DNA from: an uncultured Gammaproteobacteria bacterium
Lineage (GTDB): Bacteria > Pseudomonadota > Gammaproteobacteria > Pseudomonadales > Pseudohongiellaceae
Assembly: GCA_903853385.1 (NCBI GenBank)
Contig: CAINTJ010000032.1
Location: 1-37,886 of the forward strand
DNA: 37,886 bases
Direction: 5' to 3'
Under the pieces are notes generated by a model. It made no database searches, was not told the origin of the DNA, and saw only the letters and a program-made list of their open reading frames with translations. Each line of letters starts with the position of its first letter. The stretch's first letter is position 1. Below are positions 25,703 through 33,058 of the stretch, one piece after another. The position numbers and the translations under genes are program-made.

Positions 25703-27772
25703 TCAGAAGTGATAGCCCGCATTCAAATACAGACTGCGCGGCTCGCCTACAAAATAGCGCTCAACTCCAAAGGCATAATCCGCCCGCTCTGCATAATCCT
25801 TATCCAGCAAATTGGTGACATTGAGTCCGTAGTTCCAATGCGCATTCAACTCCACTTGATACCGCAAATTCAGCAAATCATGGCCGGCATATTTGGCCGC
25901 ATGGGTTTCATCCATGAAATAAGGTCCCATATGCACCCATTCCAGTTCCACCTTGCGGTTACTGCCTTTCCACTGGAGTTGGGCACTACCCATGCTACGT
26001 GGCGCAGTTTTTATATCGAGACCGGCCAGATTAACCGTACTCGGATTGACGGTACCTTCGTAGGTGTGACGCGCCGCAGTCATCGCCAGCAAGAGCGAAA
26101 GTGACTGGGTGAACCGGTAGGCACCATTGATTTCAACACCGCGATGCGCTGTCTCGGCTCCACTGATGTTGATTCGATTGCTGTCCTGGAGGATTACGTT
26201 TTTCTTGGTCATATGGAATACCACGATTCCATAATTCAATTTATCCAAGGTGCCACGCCAGCCGGCTTCAATGCTATGGGCTTTTTCCGAACCTAGATCA
26301 GCCACAGTTTGGATACCTTGCAAACGATAGATTTCGTTGGTGTCGGGAGCGCGAAACGCATTCGACATGTTGGCATAGATCTGGCTGGATGCATTCAAAT
26401 CGTGTATCCATCCCAACTGTACCGAAGAATTATTGAACAGGTCCGACCTGTCCGCAGTACGATTGAATCGGCAACCACCAAAGCTACATGCAACTCCCGT
26501 GTCCTTGGTGCGTCCATCCAGCATGTGATTGTCATAATTGTATTTAACACTCTCATAGCGCCAGCCAAGGCTCACTTCATCACTGTCATCAAGACGGTAT
26601 TTCAACTGGGCATAAGGCGAAACCAGCTTGGCATCCACCACATAATCGTAGTGTTTGCCGACCGGGATAGTCGCCACAATCGCAGCAGAGCCAAGCGCCG
26701 GCACACTCTGGGTTTCACGCACATAACCTCTGGTGGACTCCATATCCACTCCGGCCTGCCATGCAAGGCTCTGGTATTTGCCCGCCAACATGCTGATCAA
26801 GCCCAACGAATGTTGTCCGTTTTCCTCGATCGGTGTGCCCGGATTGAAGTGCTGCATGAAAACCATGTCGGTTTTGCGGTAATAAGGTGTAATCGACACT
26901 TGACCAAAATCTGTCTGCCAATCAACACGGCTGCTCAGCCGGTAGGATTTGGCATCCCGAAAGGATTCAGGATTGGGATTCACTTGTTTCAGGTTCTCAT
27001 CCTTGTAGGCATCATGGCCGGTGATAAACCCCGCCGTTTCCTGGTTCAGATTGGTAAAATTAAAAGCGCTGGTGATTTTGAAATCACTGGAAGTGTAAGC
27101 ATGTTGCAGACCCAGTTTCTGCTGCTCAAAACCGGAGTCGTGTTTGTAACCGCCATCACTGGTGCCATTAAAACTGACTCTGTAGCCATTGGCTCCGATT
27201 GTGTTACTGGTTGTACCCCGCACCCGACTGTAATCATGGGGTCCCACTTCAAGGCCAACACTGCTGTCTTCGGTCGCGCTCACAGGCACGCTTAGAACGT
27301 TGATGGCTCCATGTATTGCATTGGCGCCATAAAGCACACTGCCCGGGCCGCGAATCACTTCAATTGCGCCGGCCTGCTCTGTATTGGCTTCAAACATCTC
27401 GTTCACATTACAGAATCCGACTGCGCGCAGTGGAATGCCGTCCTGAGCCATCTGGAAAGCCCCGCAACTGCCGGAACCCGACAAGACCGGAGACCTTATG
27501 GCAGTGAGGCTTTCCTGACCGTTTCCTCTGCTGATCCAGGCGCCCGGCACACGGGCCAGGTCTTCATTGATATGCGTCGCGCGGATGGTATCGAGATCAT
27601 CGCCACCCACTACCGAAATACTGGCCGGCACGTTACGCAGCTCGGTCTGCTGGCGATCTGCAGTAACCACTATCGATTCCAGCGTATTTTGCTGTGCCAG
27701 CGCCAGCGAACTGGCATTGACCAGAATGATGCCCAGTGCGAGCAATTTGAGCTTGGGATTACCGGCATTCAT
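25703..27772 (-). CDS. TonB-dependent outer-membrane receptor
   Basis: The start at 27772 (AAGGAA seven bases upstream) gives 689 residues with a signal peptide ending SSLALA and a TonB box, ESIVVTA, near 32-38. The plug domain contains VPASISVVGGDDLD and AIEVIRGPGSVLYGANAIHGAINVLS, the standard plug signature. A 22-strand barrel follows, with NAFRAPDTNEIY and a C-terminal aromatic residue in NAGYHF. Two cysteine pairs stand out: GSCGAFQMAQDGIPLRAVGFC in the plug, and ACSFGGC in a barrel loop, possible disulfides. Receptors of this type import siderophores, haem, cobalamin, metals or other large molecules; the ligand is not evident. An in-frame extension upstream to 27835 is not signal-like. 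It is divergent from the acyl-CoA dehydrogenase gene. Confidence 0.93.
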   Translation of the reverse strand: MNAGNPKLKLLALGIILVNASSLALAQQNTLESIVVTADRQQTELRNVPASISVVGGDDLDTIRATHINEDLARVPGAWISRGNGQESLTAIRSPVLSGSGSCGAFQMAQDGIPLRAVGFCNVNEMFEANTEQAGAIEVIRGPGSVLYGANAIHGAINVLSVPVSATEDSSVGLEVGPHDYSRVRGTTSNTIGANGYRVSFNGTSDGGYKHDSGFEQQKLGLQHAYTSSDFKITSAFNFTNLNQETAGFITGHDAYKDENLKQVNPNPESFRDAKSYRLSSRVDWQTDFGQVSITPYYRKTDMVFMQHFNPGTPIEENGQHSLGLISMLAGKYQSLAWQAGVDMESTRGYVRETQSVPALGSAAIVATIPVGKHYDYVVDAKLVSPYAQLKYRLDDSDEVSLGWRYESVKYNYDNHMLDGRTKDTGVACSFGGCRFNRTADRSDLFNNSSVQLGWIHDLNASSQIYANMSNAFRAPDTNEIYRLQGIQTVADLGSEKAHSIEAGWRGTLDKLNYGIVVFHMTKKNVILQDSNRINISGAETAHRGVEINGAYRFTQSLSLLLAMTAARHTYEGTVNPSTVNLAGLDIKTAPRSMGSAQLQWKGSNRKVELEWVHMGPYFMDETHAAKYAGHDLLNLRYQVELNAHWNYGLNVTNLLDKDYAERADYAFGVERYFVGEPRSLYLNAGYHF

Positions 27773-27845
27773 TTCTTGATTCCTTGAATAAAGCGAGAGA
27801 AAAGGCATTGACTTGCAACTGCTTGGCCATTGCAAAAGGCAGCGT

Positions 27846-27874
27846 AAAGTAATTTAGCCCCTACAGCGTTGCAA
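27846..27874 (-). promoter_or_regulatory. Possible promoter of the TonB receptor with a TTGCAA -35
   Basis: On the minus strand TTGCAA (27874-27869) precedes a weak TACTTT (27851-27846) by 17 bp. The hexamer lies in a near-palindrome, GCGTTGCAATGC (27867-27878). Two more TTGCAA hexamers occur in the same divergent gap (27813-27818, 27830-27835), and TTGCGCAA is at 27917-27924. Confidence 0.4.
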
Positions 27875-27948
27875 TGCAGATTTTCTGTATACCGAACCCG
27901 CATGTAACTACTACCATTGCGCAAATTTTGTGACCTTGACGAGTCCCC

Positions 27949-29661
27949 ATGTCCTATATACGCGAGCAGTCAGAAGGCCTTTCATTCCATCTACTGCACA
28001 TAGCCGGTCTGGCTGAACTGTGCCAGCTGGAACCCTTTACCCATGCAGATCAGGATACAGTCACTGCCTTGCTGGAAACTGCGGCGGATTTTGCCGGCGA
28101 CCAGTTGCTGCCGCTGGCTGCCAGTGGTGACCGTGCCGGCTGTCAACTGGATGGCACCGGGGTGCGACTGCCGCCAGGTACCCAGGCCATCTACCAAGCC
28201 TGGTGTGATCTGGGTTTTCCTGCACTGGGACTGCCACAGGATATCGACGGCCTGGGCTTGCCGCGGGTAGTGGTGAGTGCGGTGCAGGAGCTATGTGACG
28301 GCGCCAACCTGGCCTTTGGCATGCTTTGCATCAATCTGCGCTGTGCTGCACTGGCGATCCGGAAAAGTGCCAATGACTCACAAAAGGCACGCTGGCTGGC
28401 AGGACTGGTCAGCGGCAACCTATCTTCGACCATTGCCATCAGTGAAGCCCAGGCCGGCTCGGATGCCGGCAGGATCTCGACCGTTGCCCGACTGCAAGCC
28501 GACGGCAGCTATCAGCTTACCGGTTCCAAAATCTGGATTTCCTACGGCGATCACGATGTCACTGCCGAAATTCTGCATCTTGTTCTGGCCAGAATCCCGG
28601 GAGCCGAAATTGGCAGCCGGGGATTGAGCCTGTTTGCCGCCCCCAAAACCCTCGACGGCATTGCCAATGGTGTCAATGTGTTGAGACTGGAACACAAAAT
28701 GGGGCTGCATGCGTCACCGACCTGTGTGCTTGAGTTCAATGACGCCAAGGCCGAACTGGTGGGTGAGCCAGGCAAAGGGCTGCAGGCCTTGTTTGTGATG
28801 ATGAACAGCATGCGGCTGGCAGTTGCGGTCCAGGGTGCCGCCATCGCCAATGCCGCCACAATTCAGGCCATCAAATATGCAGCGGAGCGGCCACAGGGGG
28901 GCTCTGCCTCCGCGCCTCCCATCAACATCATCGAACATGCTGATGTCCGGCGCATGCTGCTGGAGATGACCGCAGAAAGTGAGCTCATGCGGGCACTGGC
29001 ACTGCGCATAGCCAGCTTTCTGGATAATGCCGAAGCAGGAGCCGCAGTGGCAAATCCGCAAGCACACGACTGGCAAAGCATGGCCGAACTCATGCTGCCG
29101 GTAGCGAAAACCTATAACGCCGAAACTGCTTTCACTGTGGCCAATCTTGGCATTCAGGTCATGGGCGGTTACGGCTATACCAGTGACTATCCGATGGAAC
29201 GCATGGCGCGTGACATCCGGGTTGCGGCCATCTATGAAGGCACCAGCGGCATCCAGGCCATGGATTTTGTGAAACGCAAAGTGCTGGCCGATAACGCAGT
29301 TACCCTGAACCGCCTGTTGAGCTTGATTGATGCCGCGATGGAGTCAGGCGCAAGTCCTTTCCAAACTGGCTGGGCATGCGTGCGGGCCCTGCTAACCTCG
29401 AGGGTAACTGCGCTGCTTGCCGCTTTGCAACAGCAACCAAAAGCAGACAACGGCAGCGCCTATGCCATGCTACAACTCACCGCCCTGGTGCTGCATTGCT
29501 GGAACGGGCACTGTTTGTATAGCGCAGCGTCCGACTCAGTGTTGTTACAACAACGGCTGCGCACCGCACTCGTGTATTTTGCCGGCAGTGTCACTGCGAA
29601 AGCAGCACTCTGGGCCAATCGTAGTGAAAGTGAAATTCCCAGTATTTATTACGCCAAATAG
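27949..29661 (+). CDS. Acyl-CoA dehydrogenase family flavoprotein
   Basis: This 570-residue FAD enzyme introduces a double bond next to the thioester of an acyl-CoA. It follows the acyl-CoA dehydrogenase plan: an N-terminal helical domain, a beta-domain with AISEAQAGSDAGRISTVARLQADGSYQLTGSKIWIS, and a C-terminal helical domain with VMGGYGYTSDYPMERMARDIRV and IYEGTSGIQ. The Glu of YEGT, near residue 430, is the usual catalytic base. The extra 130 residues after that are typical of the long subclass that includes DmdC and FadE-like enzymes, so the acyl chain cannot be fixed. It is divergent from the TonB receptor and followed by an aldehyde dehydrogenase, suggesting a catabolic unit. Confidence 0.9.
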   Translation: MSYIREQSEGLSFHLLHIAGLAELCQLEPFTHADQDTVTALLETAADFAGDQLLPLAASGDRAGCQLDGTGVRLPPGTQAIYQAWCDLGFPALGLPQDIDGLGLPRVVVSAVQELCDGANLAFGMLCINLRCAALAIRKSANDSQKARWLAGLVSGNLSSTIAISEAQAGSDAGRISTVARLQADGSYQLTGSKIWISYGDHDVTAEILHLVLARIPGAEIGSRGLSLFAAPKTLDGIANGVNVLRLEHKMGLHASPTCVLEFNDAKAELVGEPGKGLQALFVMMNSMRLAVAVQGAAIANAATIQAIKYAAERPQGGSASAPPINIIEHADVRRMLLEMTAESELMRALALRIASFLDNAEAGAAVANPQAHDWQSMAELMLPVAKTYNAETAFTVANLGIQVMGGYGYTSDYPMERMARDIRVAAIYEGTSGIQAMDFVKRKVLADNAVTLNRLLSLIDAAMESGASPFQTGWACVRALLTSRVTALLAALQQQPKADNGSAYAMLQLTALVLHCWNGHCLYSAASDSVLLQQRLRTALVYFAGSVTAKAALWANRSESEIPSIYYAK

Positions 29662-29756
29662 GATTTGATCTTGCCTACCCTATTCGTTAAGTTACCGACG
29701 CTGCTTTAACTGAAGCCAGTTACGCAATAACCAGAAAATTCGTTACGGAGCCTCTC

Positions 29757-31202
29757 ATGCAAGACTATCAACTGTTTATTGACAACGTTTATACCCCCTC
29801 CGCATCCGGGGTCTACAGCGATGACATGAACCCGGCCACCAACACTGTCTACGCCCGCGTACAGAACGCCGGCAAAGCCGATGTCGAGCGCATCCTGGCC
29901 TCATCCGCCAAAGCCTTCGAAACCTGGAAAAACGTCAGCCCTGGTGCTCGCGAAAAACTGTTGATCGGCGTAGCCGAAGTACTGGAATCGCGCGCGAAAG
30001 AACTGCAGGACGTGCTGATTGATGAAGCAGGCTCCACTTTGCTGAAAGCCGGCTACGAGACGCACCACACTCCCGGCTTCCTGCGCTCCATGGCTGGCGA
30101 ATGCCGTCGTGTCAAAGGCGAAACCTATTTGTCAGATTACCCCGGCGTGAAGTCCTACTCGATCCGCCGCCCGCTGGGCACCGTGCTGGCCATTGCTCCT
30201 TTCAACTTCCCGCTGCTGCTCGGCATCCGCAAGATCGGCTTTGCGCTGGCTGCCGGCAACTGTGTGGTTCTGAAACCTTCCGAAATGACACCCGTGATTG
30301 GCCTCAAGATCGGCGAACTGTTCCGCGATGCCGGCTTTCCGCCCGGTGTAGTCAACGTGGTGCCCGCCATCGGTGCCGAACTTGGCGATGGCCTCATTAC
30401 TGACAAGCGCGTGCGTTTCGTCACCTTCACCGGCTCCAGCAAGGTCGGCTGGCAGGTGGGCACCAAAGCGGTTGCCAACGGCAAACGCTTTGCACTGGAA
30501 CTGGGCGGCAAAAACCCGATCGTGGTGCTCAACGACGCTGACGTCGACTATGCCGTCAACACCTCGGCCTTCAGCAACTTCATGCACCAGGGCCAGATCT
30601 GCATGACCGGCTCGCGCGTGATCGTCGAAGCCGGCGTCTACGACCAGTTCTGCGAAAAATTCAAAGCCAAGGTGGCTGGCATCAAATACGGCAACAACCC
30701 GCGCGAACCGGGCCTGATCGTTGGACCGTTGATCCGCACCACCCAGGCGCCGTTCATCAAGGAGCAGGTTGATAAAGCGGTAGCACAAGGCGCGCGGCTG
30801 CTGACCGGCGGCAACTACTCCGGCAATGTGTTCGAACCAACCGTGGTGGCCGATATCACCCAGTCCATGAGCATCTTCCGTACTGAATGCTTCGGCCCGG
30901 TGGCCTCCGTCATCAAGGCCAATGACCACCTGCACGCCATGGAGCTGGCCAATGACTCCGACTACGGTCTGACCTCCGCCGTCATCACCAATGATCTGCA
31001 GAAAGCCATCGCGCTGTCCGAGGGTCTGGAAGCTGGCGCTGTGCACATCAATGGCCCCAGCGTGCGTGACGAACCGGTGATACCGTTCGGCGGCGTCAAA
31101 GACAGCGGCTACGGTCGTGAAGGCGGTCACTTCTCAATTGATGAAATGACTGAACTGAAGTGGATCACCATCCAGACTGGTCAGAACAAATATCCGTTCT
31201 GA
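29757..31202 (+). CDS. NAD(P)-dependent aldehyde dehydrogenase (vanillin/benzaldehyde-type)
   Basis: The 481-residue enzyme oxidises an aldehyde to the acid. Active-site residues are all present: Asn150 in APFNFP, Lys173 in VLKPSE, Glu248 in ALELGGKNP and nucleophile Cys282 in GQICMTGS. The late motif ECFGPVASVIK and the closing DSGYGREGGHFSIDEMTELKWIT resemble the vanillin and benzaldehyde dehydrogenase branch, but that assignment is from pattern only. A GGAG site precedes the ATG. It follows the acyl-CoA dehydrogenase by 95 bp and ends at a strong bidirectional terminator. Its codon choice looks more GC-rich at third positions than its neighbours, perhaps reflecting high expression or different ancestry. 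Confidence 0.92.
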   Translation: MQDYQLFIDNVYTPSASGVYSDDMNPATNTVYARVQNAGKADVERILASSAKAFETWKNVSPGAREKLLIGVAEVLESRAKELQDVLIDEAGSTLLKAGYETHHTPGFLRSMAGECRRVKGETYLSDYPGVKSYSIRRPLGTVLAIAPFNFPLLLGIRKIGFALAAGNCVVLKPSEMTPVIGLKIGELFRDAGFPPGVVNVVPAIGAELGDGLITDKRVRFVTFTGSSKVGWQVGTKAVANGKRFALELGGKNPIVVLNDADVDYAVNTSAFSNFMHQGQICMTGSRVIVEAGVYDQFCEKFKAKVAGIKYGNNPREPGLIVGPLIRTTQAPFIKEQVDKAVAQGARLLTGGNYSGNVFEPTVVADITQSMSIFRTECFGPVASVIKANDHLHAMELANDSDYGLTSAVITNDLQKAIALSEGLEAGAVHINGPSVRDEPVIPFGGVKDSGYGREGGHFSIDEMTELKWITIQTGQNKYPF

Positions 31203-31221
31203 TCTCTAGCAGTCCCAGTAC

Positions 31222-31258
31222 AACAAAAAAAAGGGGCCAGCAGGCCCCTTTTTTTGTT
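31222..31258. terminator. Bidirectional intrinsic terminator
   Basis: GGGGCC (31233-31238) and GGCCCC (31243-31248) form a stem around AGCA. A-runs on the left and T-runs on the right extend the pairing and give a T-tract on both strands. It lies between the convergent aldehyde dehydrogenase and XRE regulator genes and can serve both. Confidence 0.93.
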
Positions 31259-31308
31259 GTAGGATTTTGAGTTATGAATCTATGCAATCCGATTTTTTCC
31301 ACAGGCTC

Positions 31309-31728
31309 TCAGCCTCTATCAGCTTTCTTGATCCGCAACTCACACATCCCCGCCAGCAAGCTGGCCAGATCCTGCTGCAATTGCCTGGGCAGCTGCCGAA
31401 AATGTGTCAGCAAGCGGAATTCAGCCCCTGACAAACTGATTGCCGGCGTGGGCTGGTATTCCTGTGCGGTTTCAGTAATCGCCCCTTGCAAGGCCCGCAT
31501 TGGCTGTTCATTGTCCAACAACCAGGCCCGGCGCACTCCCAGCGTTTCAGCAATCCGCGGTGCTCTTTCTGCCCTCGGGATCGACTCGCCATTCAGCCAT
31601 TTCTTGACCGCTTGCGCAGACACGCCAAACAAACGGCCCAGGTCTTTTTGTTTATGGCCAGCCAGGCCGGCTTCACTGAGAGCCAGCTTGAAACGCTCGG
31701 TAAATCCATCATGGACAATACGGGACAC
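31309..31728 (-). CDS. XRE-family helix-turn-helix regulator
   Basis: The protein has an N-terminal lambda-repressor-like domain: ERFKLALSEAGLAGHKQKDLGRLFGVSAQAVKKWLNGESIPRAERAPRIAETLGVRRAWLL. The recognition helix lies in VSAQAVKKWLNGE. The C-terminal half, about 70 residues, has no recognisable domain and no peptidase motif like that of LexA/CI repressors. The frame is open to an ATG at 31788, but that start would place a set of inverted repeats inside the gene. I prefer the GTG at 31728 (139 residues). Both starts lack a good ribosome-binding site, so the N-terminus is uncertain. It is downstream of, and on the same strand as, the amidohydrolase gene, with its own likely operator. Confidence 0.82.
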   Translation of the reverse strand: MSRIVHDGFTERFKLALSEAGLAGHKQKDLGRLFGVSAQAVKKWLNGESIPRAERAPRIAETLGVRRAWLLDNEQPMRALQGAITETAQEYQPTPAISLSGAEFRLLTHFRQLPRQLQQDLASLLAGMCELRIKKADRG

Positions 31729-31739
31729 GGCTGCCGCCC

Positions 31740-31775
31740 AACCACTGGTTAATGAATAACCAACAAATAGTGGTT
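31740..31775. promoter_or_regulatory. Nested inverted repeats (alternating AACC/GGTT half-sites), candidate XRE operator
   Basis: AACCACT (31740-31746) pairs with AGTGGTT (31769-31775), and between them GGTTA (31747-31751) pairs with TAACC (31757-31761). Four half-sites AACC, GGTT, AACC, GGTT thus alternate just before the preferred GTG of the XRE gene. A further imperfect repeat, CAATTGAAA/TTTCAGTTG, lies at 31801-31820 after the amidohydrolase stop; it has no T-run. Confidence 0.5.
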
Positions 31776-31850
31776 TATGCGGCCCCAACTATCAGTATTT
31801 CAATTGAAAACTTTCAGTTGGGCGGCAACTTTGCTCCCGCGCACTTCGGC

Positions 31851-32906
31851 TCAGGCCAGTTTGAATACTTGCTCAGCCACGCTTTGGTAAAACTTTTTCT
31901 TGGTGGCGACATCCATATTCATGTTGTCGAGATCAATCACTTCCTGCGGGGTGTACTGGTACGGGTAATCCATCGCGTACATGACACGATCCACGCCAAT
32001 GACCTGCTGGGCGAACTTGATGGCTGGCTCCCAGGCCACACCGCTGTTGGTGATGTAGACGTTTTCCCTCAGGTAATCGCTGACTTTCTTCTTGAGCGGC
32101 TTCATGCATTCATAGCGTGCGGCTTTTACACCGGCCGCATGCATGTAATCGAGTCGGTACATCCAGTAAGGCAGTGCTTCACCCATGTGGCCAACAATGA
32201 TCTGCAGCTTGGGAAAGCGGTCAAACACGCCGGCAGTGATGATGCGCAACAGGTGCAACCCGGTTTCAACCCCAAACCCGAAAATCGCGCCATCCAGCCC
32301 GGCTTCCACGAAGGGCTCAATCATCTTGGGCGGCGGCGTGTTGGGGTGGAGGTAGATAGGCAGATTCATCGCTTCCGCCGCTTCAAATATGGCCCAGAAC
32401 TTGGGATCCGACAGGTATTCGCCATGGGTATGCGAGTTGATGATGATGCCTTTGAAGCCGAACTTGCTGCAGCGTTCGAGCTCCTGTGCTGCCTGCTCTG
32501 GCGCCTGCGGTGCAATGGCAGTCATGCCGCTGAAGCGGGTGGGATACTTGCGCACGGCGTCATTCAGTATGTCATTGGTTTCCCTGGCCAGCGCAACGGC
32601 TTCGGCCTTGTCAAACACCTGCACGCCAGGCGACGTCAGTGCCAGAATCTGGTGGTCAATGCCGGTGGCGTCCATGTCGGCAATGCGCATATCGCCAAGA
32701 TCAGCCAGCTTTTCGCGGATGAAGGTCGGGCGTGGCGCCGTGGAAGAGGAGTAGAAGCCCCACAGGCTGTCGAAACCGGGATCGCCCAGCGCGCCGCTTT
32801 CGTACAGTTTGCGATAGCGCACGATGAGCTCGGCCGGTGCCCAGGCTTCTTCGGTGGCAATGCGCTTGTAGTTGGGGTTGGGCTTTATGGTAGTTGTGGC
32901 AGACAT
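31851..32906 (-). CDS. Amidohydrolase-2 family protein, probable aromatic acid decarboxylase type
   Basis: The start at 32906 (GGAG seven bases upstream) gives 351 residues of a metal-dependent TIM-barrel enzyme. The N-terminal metal site reads IATEEAWAP: the HxH of classical amidohydrolases is replaced by ExA, as in gamma-resorcylate and related decarboxylases. Other metal or active-site segments are INSHTHGEYL, IYLHPNTPPP, IIVGHMGEALPYWMYRLD and YAMDYPYQYTPQEV, whose Asp is the likely last ligand. The family includes 2,3-dihydroxybenzoate, gamma-resorcylate, 5-carboxyvanillate and aminocarboxymuconate-semialdehyde decarboxylases; the substrate is not determinable here. It is divergent from an aldehyde dehydrogenase gene across a palindrome-bearing gap. 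Confidence 0.85.
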   Translation of the reverse strand: MSATTTIKPNPNYKRIATEEAWAPAELIVRYRKLYESGALGDPGFDSLWGFYSSSTAPRPTFIREKLADLGDMRIADMDATGIDHQILALTSPGVQVFDKAEAVALARETNDILNDAVRKYPTRFSGMTAIAPQAPEQAAQELERCSKFGFKGIIINSHTHGEYLSDPKFWAIFEAAEAMNLPIYLHPNTPPPKMIEPFVEAGLDGAIFGFGVETGLHLLRIITAGVFDRFPKLQIIVGHMGEALPYWMYRLDYMHAAGVKAARYECMKPLKKKVSDYLRENVYITNSGVAWEPAIKFAQQVIGVDRVMYAMDYPYQYTPQEVIDLDNMNMDVATKKKFYQSVAEQVFKLA

Positions 32907-32947
32907 AGGGACTCCGCAAGGTTGAAAAGTACTCGGAAAATCGCCGC

Positions 32948-32978
32948 ATGATACGACAGCATCGATTGCTTGCAAGCA
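32948..32978 (-). promoter_or_regulatory. Promoter of the amidohydrolase gene with a 12-bp palindrome on its -35
   Basis: On the minus strand TTGCAA (32975-32970) and TATCAT (32953-32948) are separated by 16 bp, about 42 bp before the ATG. The -35 sits inside the perfect palindrome TGCTTGCAAGCA (32967-32978), a likely operator. For the divergent aldehyde dehydrogenase only a weak pair was seen, TTGCCG (32989-32994) and GATCAT (33012-33017) with 17 bp between. Confidence 0.55.
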
Positions 32979-33058
32979 CAGGAAATTTTTGCCGGCAGCC
33001 CGATTTTAGAGGATCATAGCCGCCCTCAAATCCGCCCTTCCGCTTCAGGAGTTGCTCC

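Noticed and set aside
26309-27295. 328-codon plus-strand frame inside the TonB receptor gene
   Set aside because: Antisense shadow of a well-supported receptor; no motifs, signal peptide or ribosome-binding site.
25703-27948. Cobalamin or other riboswitch ahead of the TonB receptor
   Set aside because: The gap between receptor and acyl-CoA dehydrogenase is only 176 bp, and no cobalamin-box or other known aptamer signature was seen.
30132-31130. 332-codon minus-strand frame inside the first aldehyde dehydrogenase gene
   Set aside because: The opposite strand encodes all active-site residues of the dehydrogenase; the antisense product is low-complexity and unrecognisable.
31752-32951. 399-codon open frame on the plus strand opposite the amidohydrolase gene
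   Set aside because: It mirrors a clearly recognisable enzyme on the other strand, has no family motifs, and reads as typical antisense codon shadow rich in His, Gly and Val.
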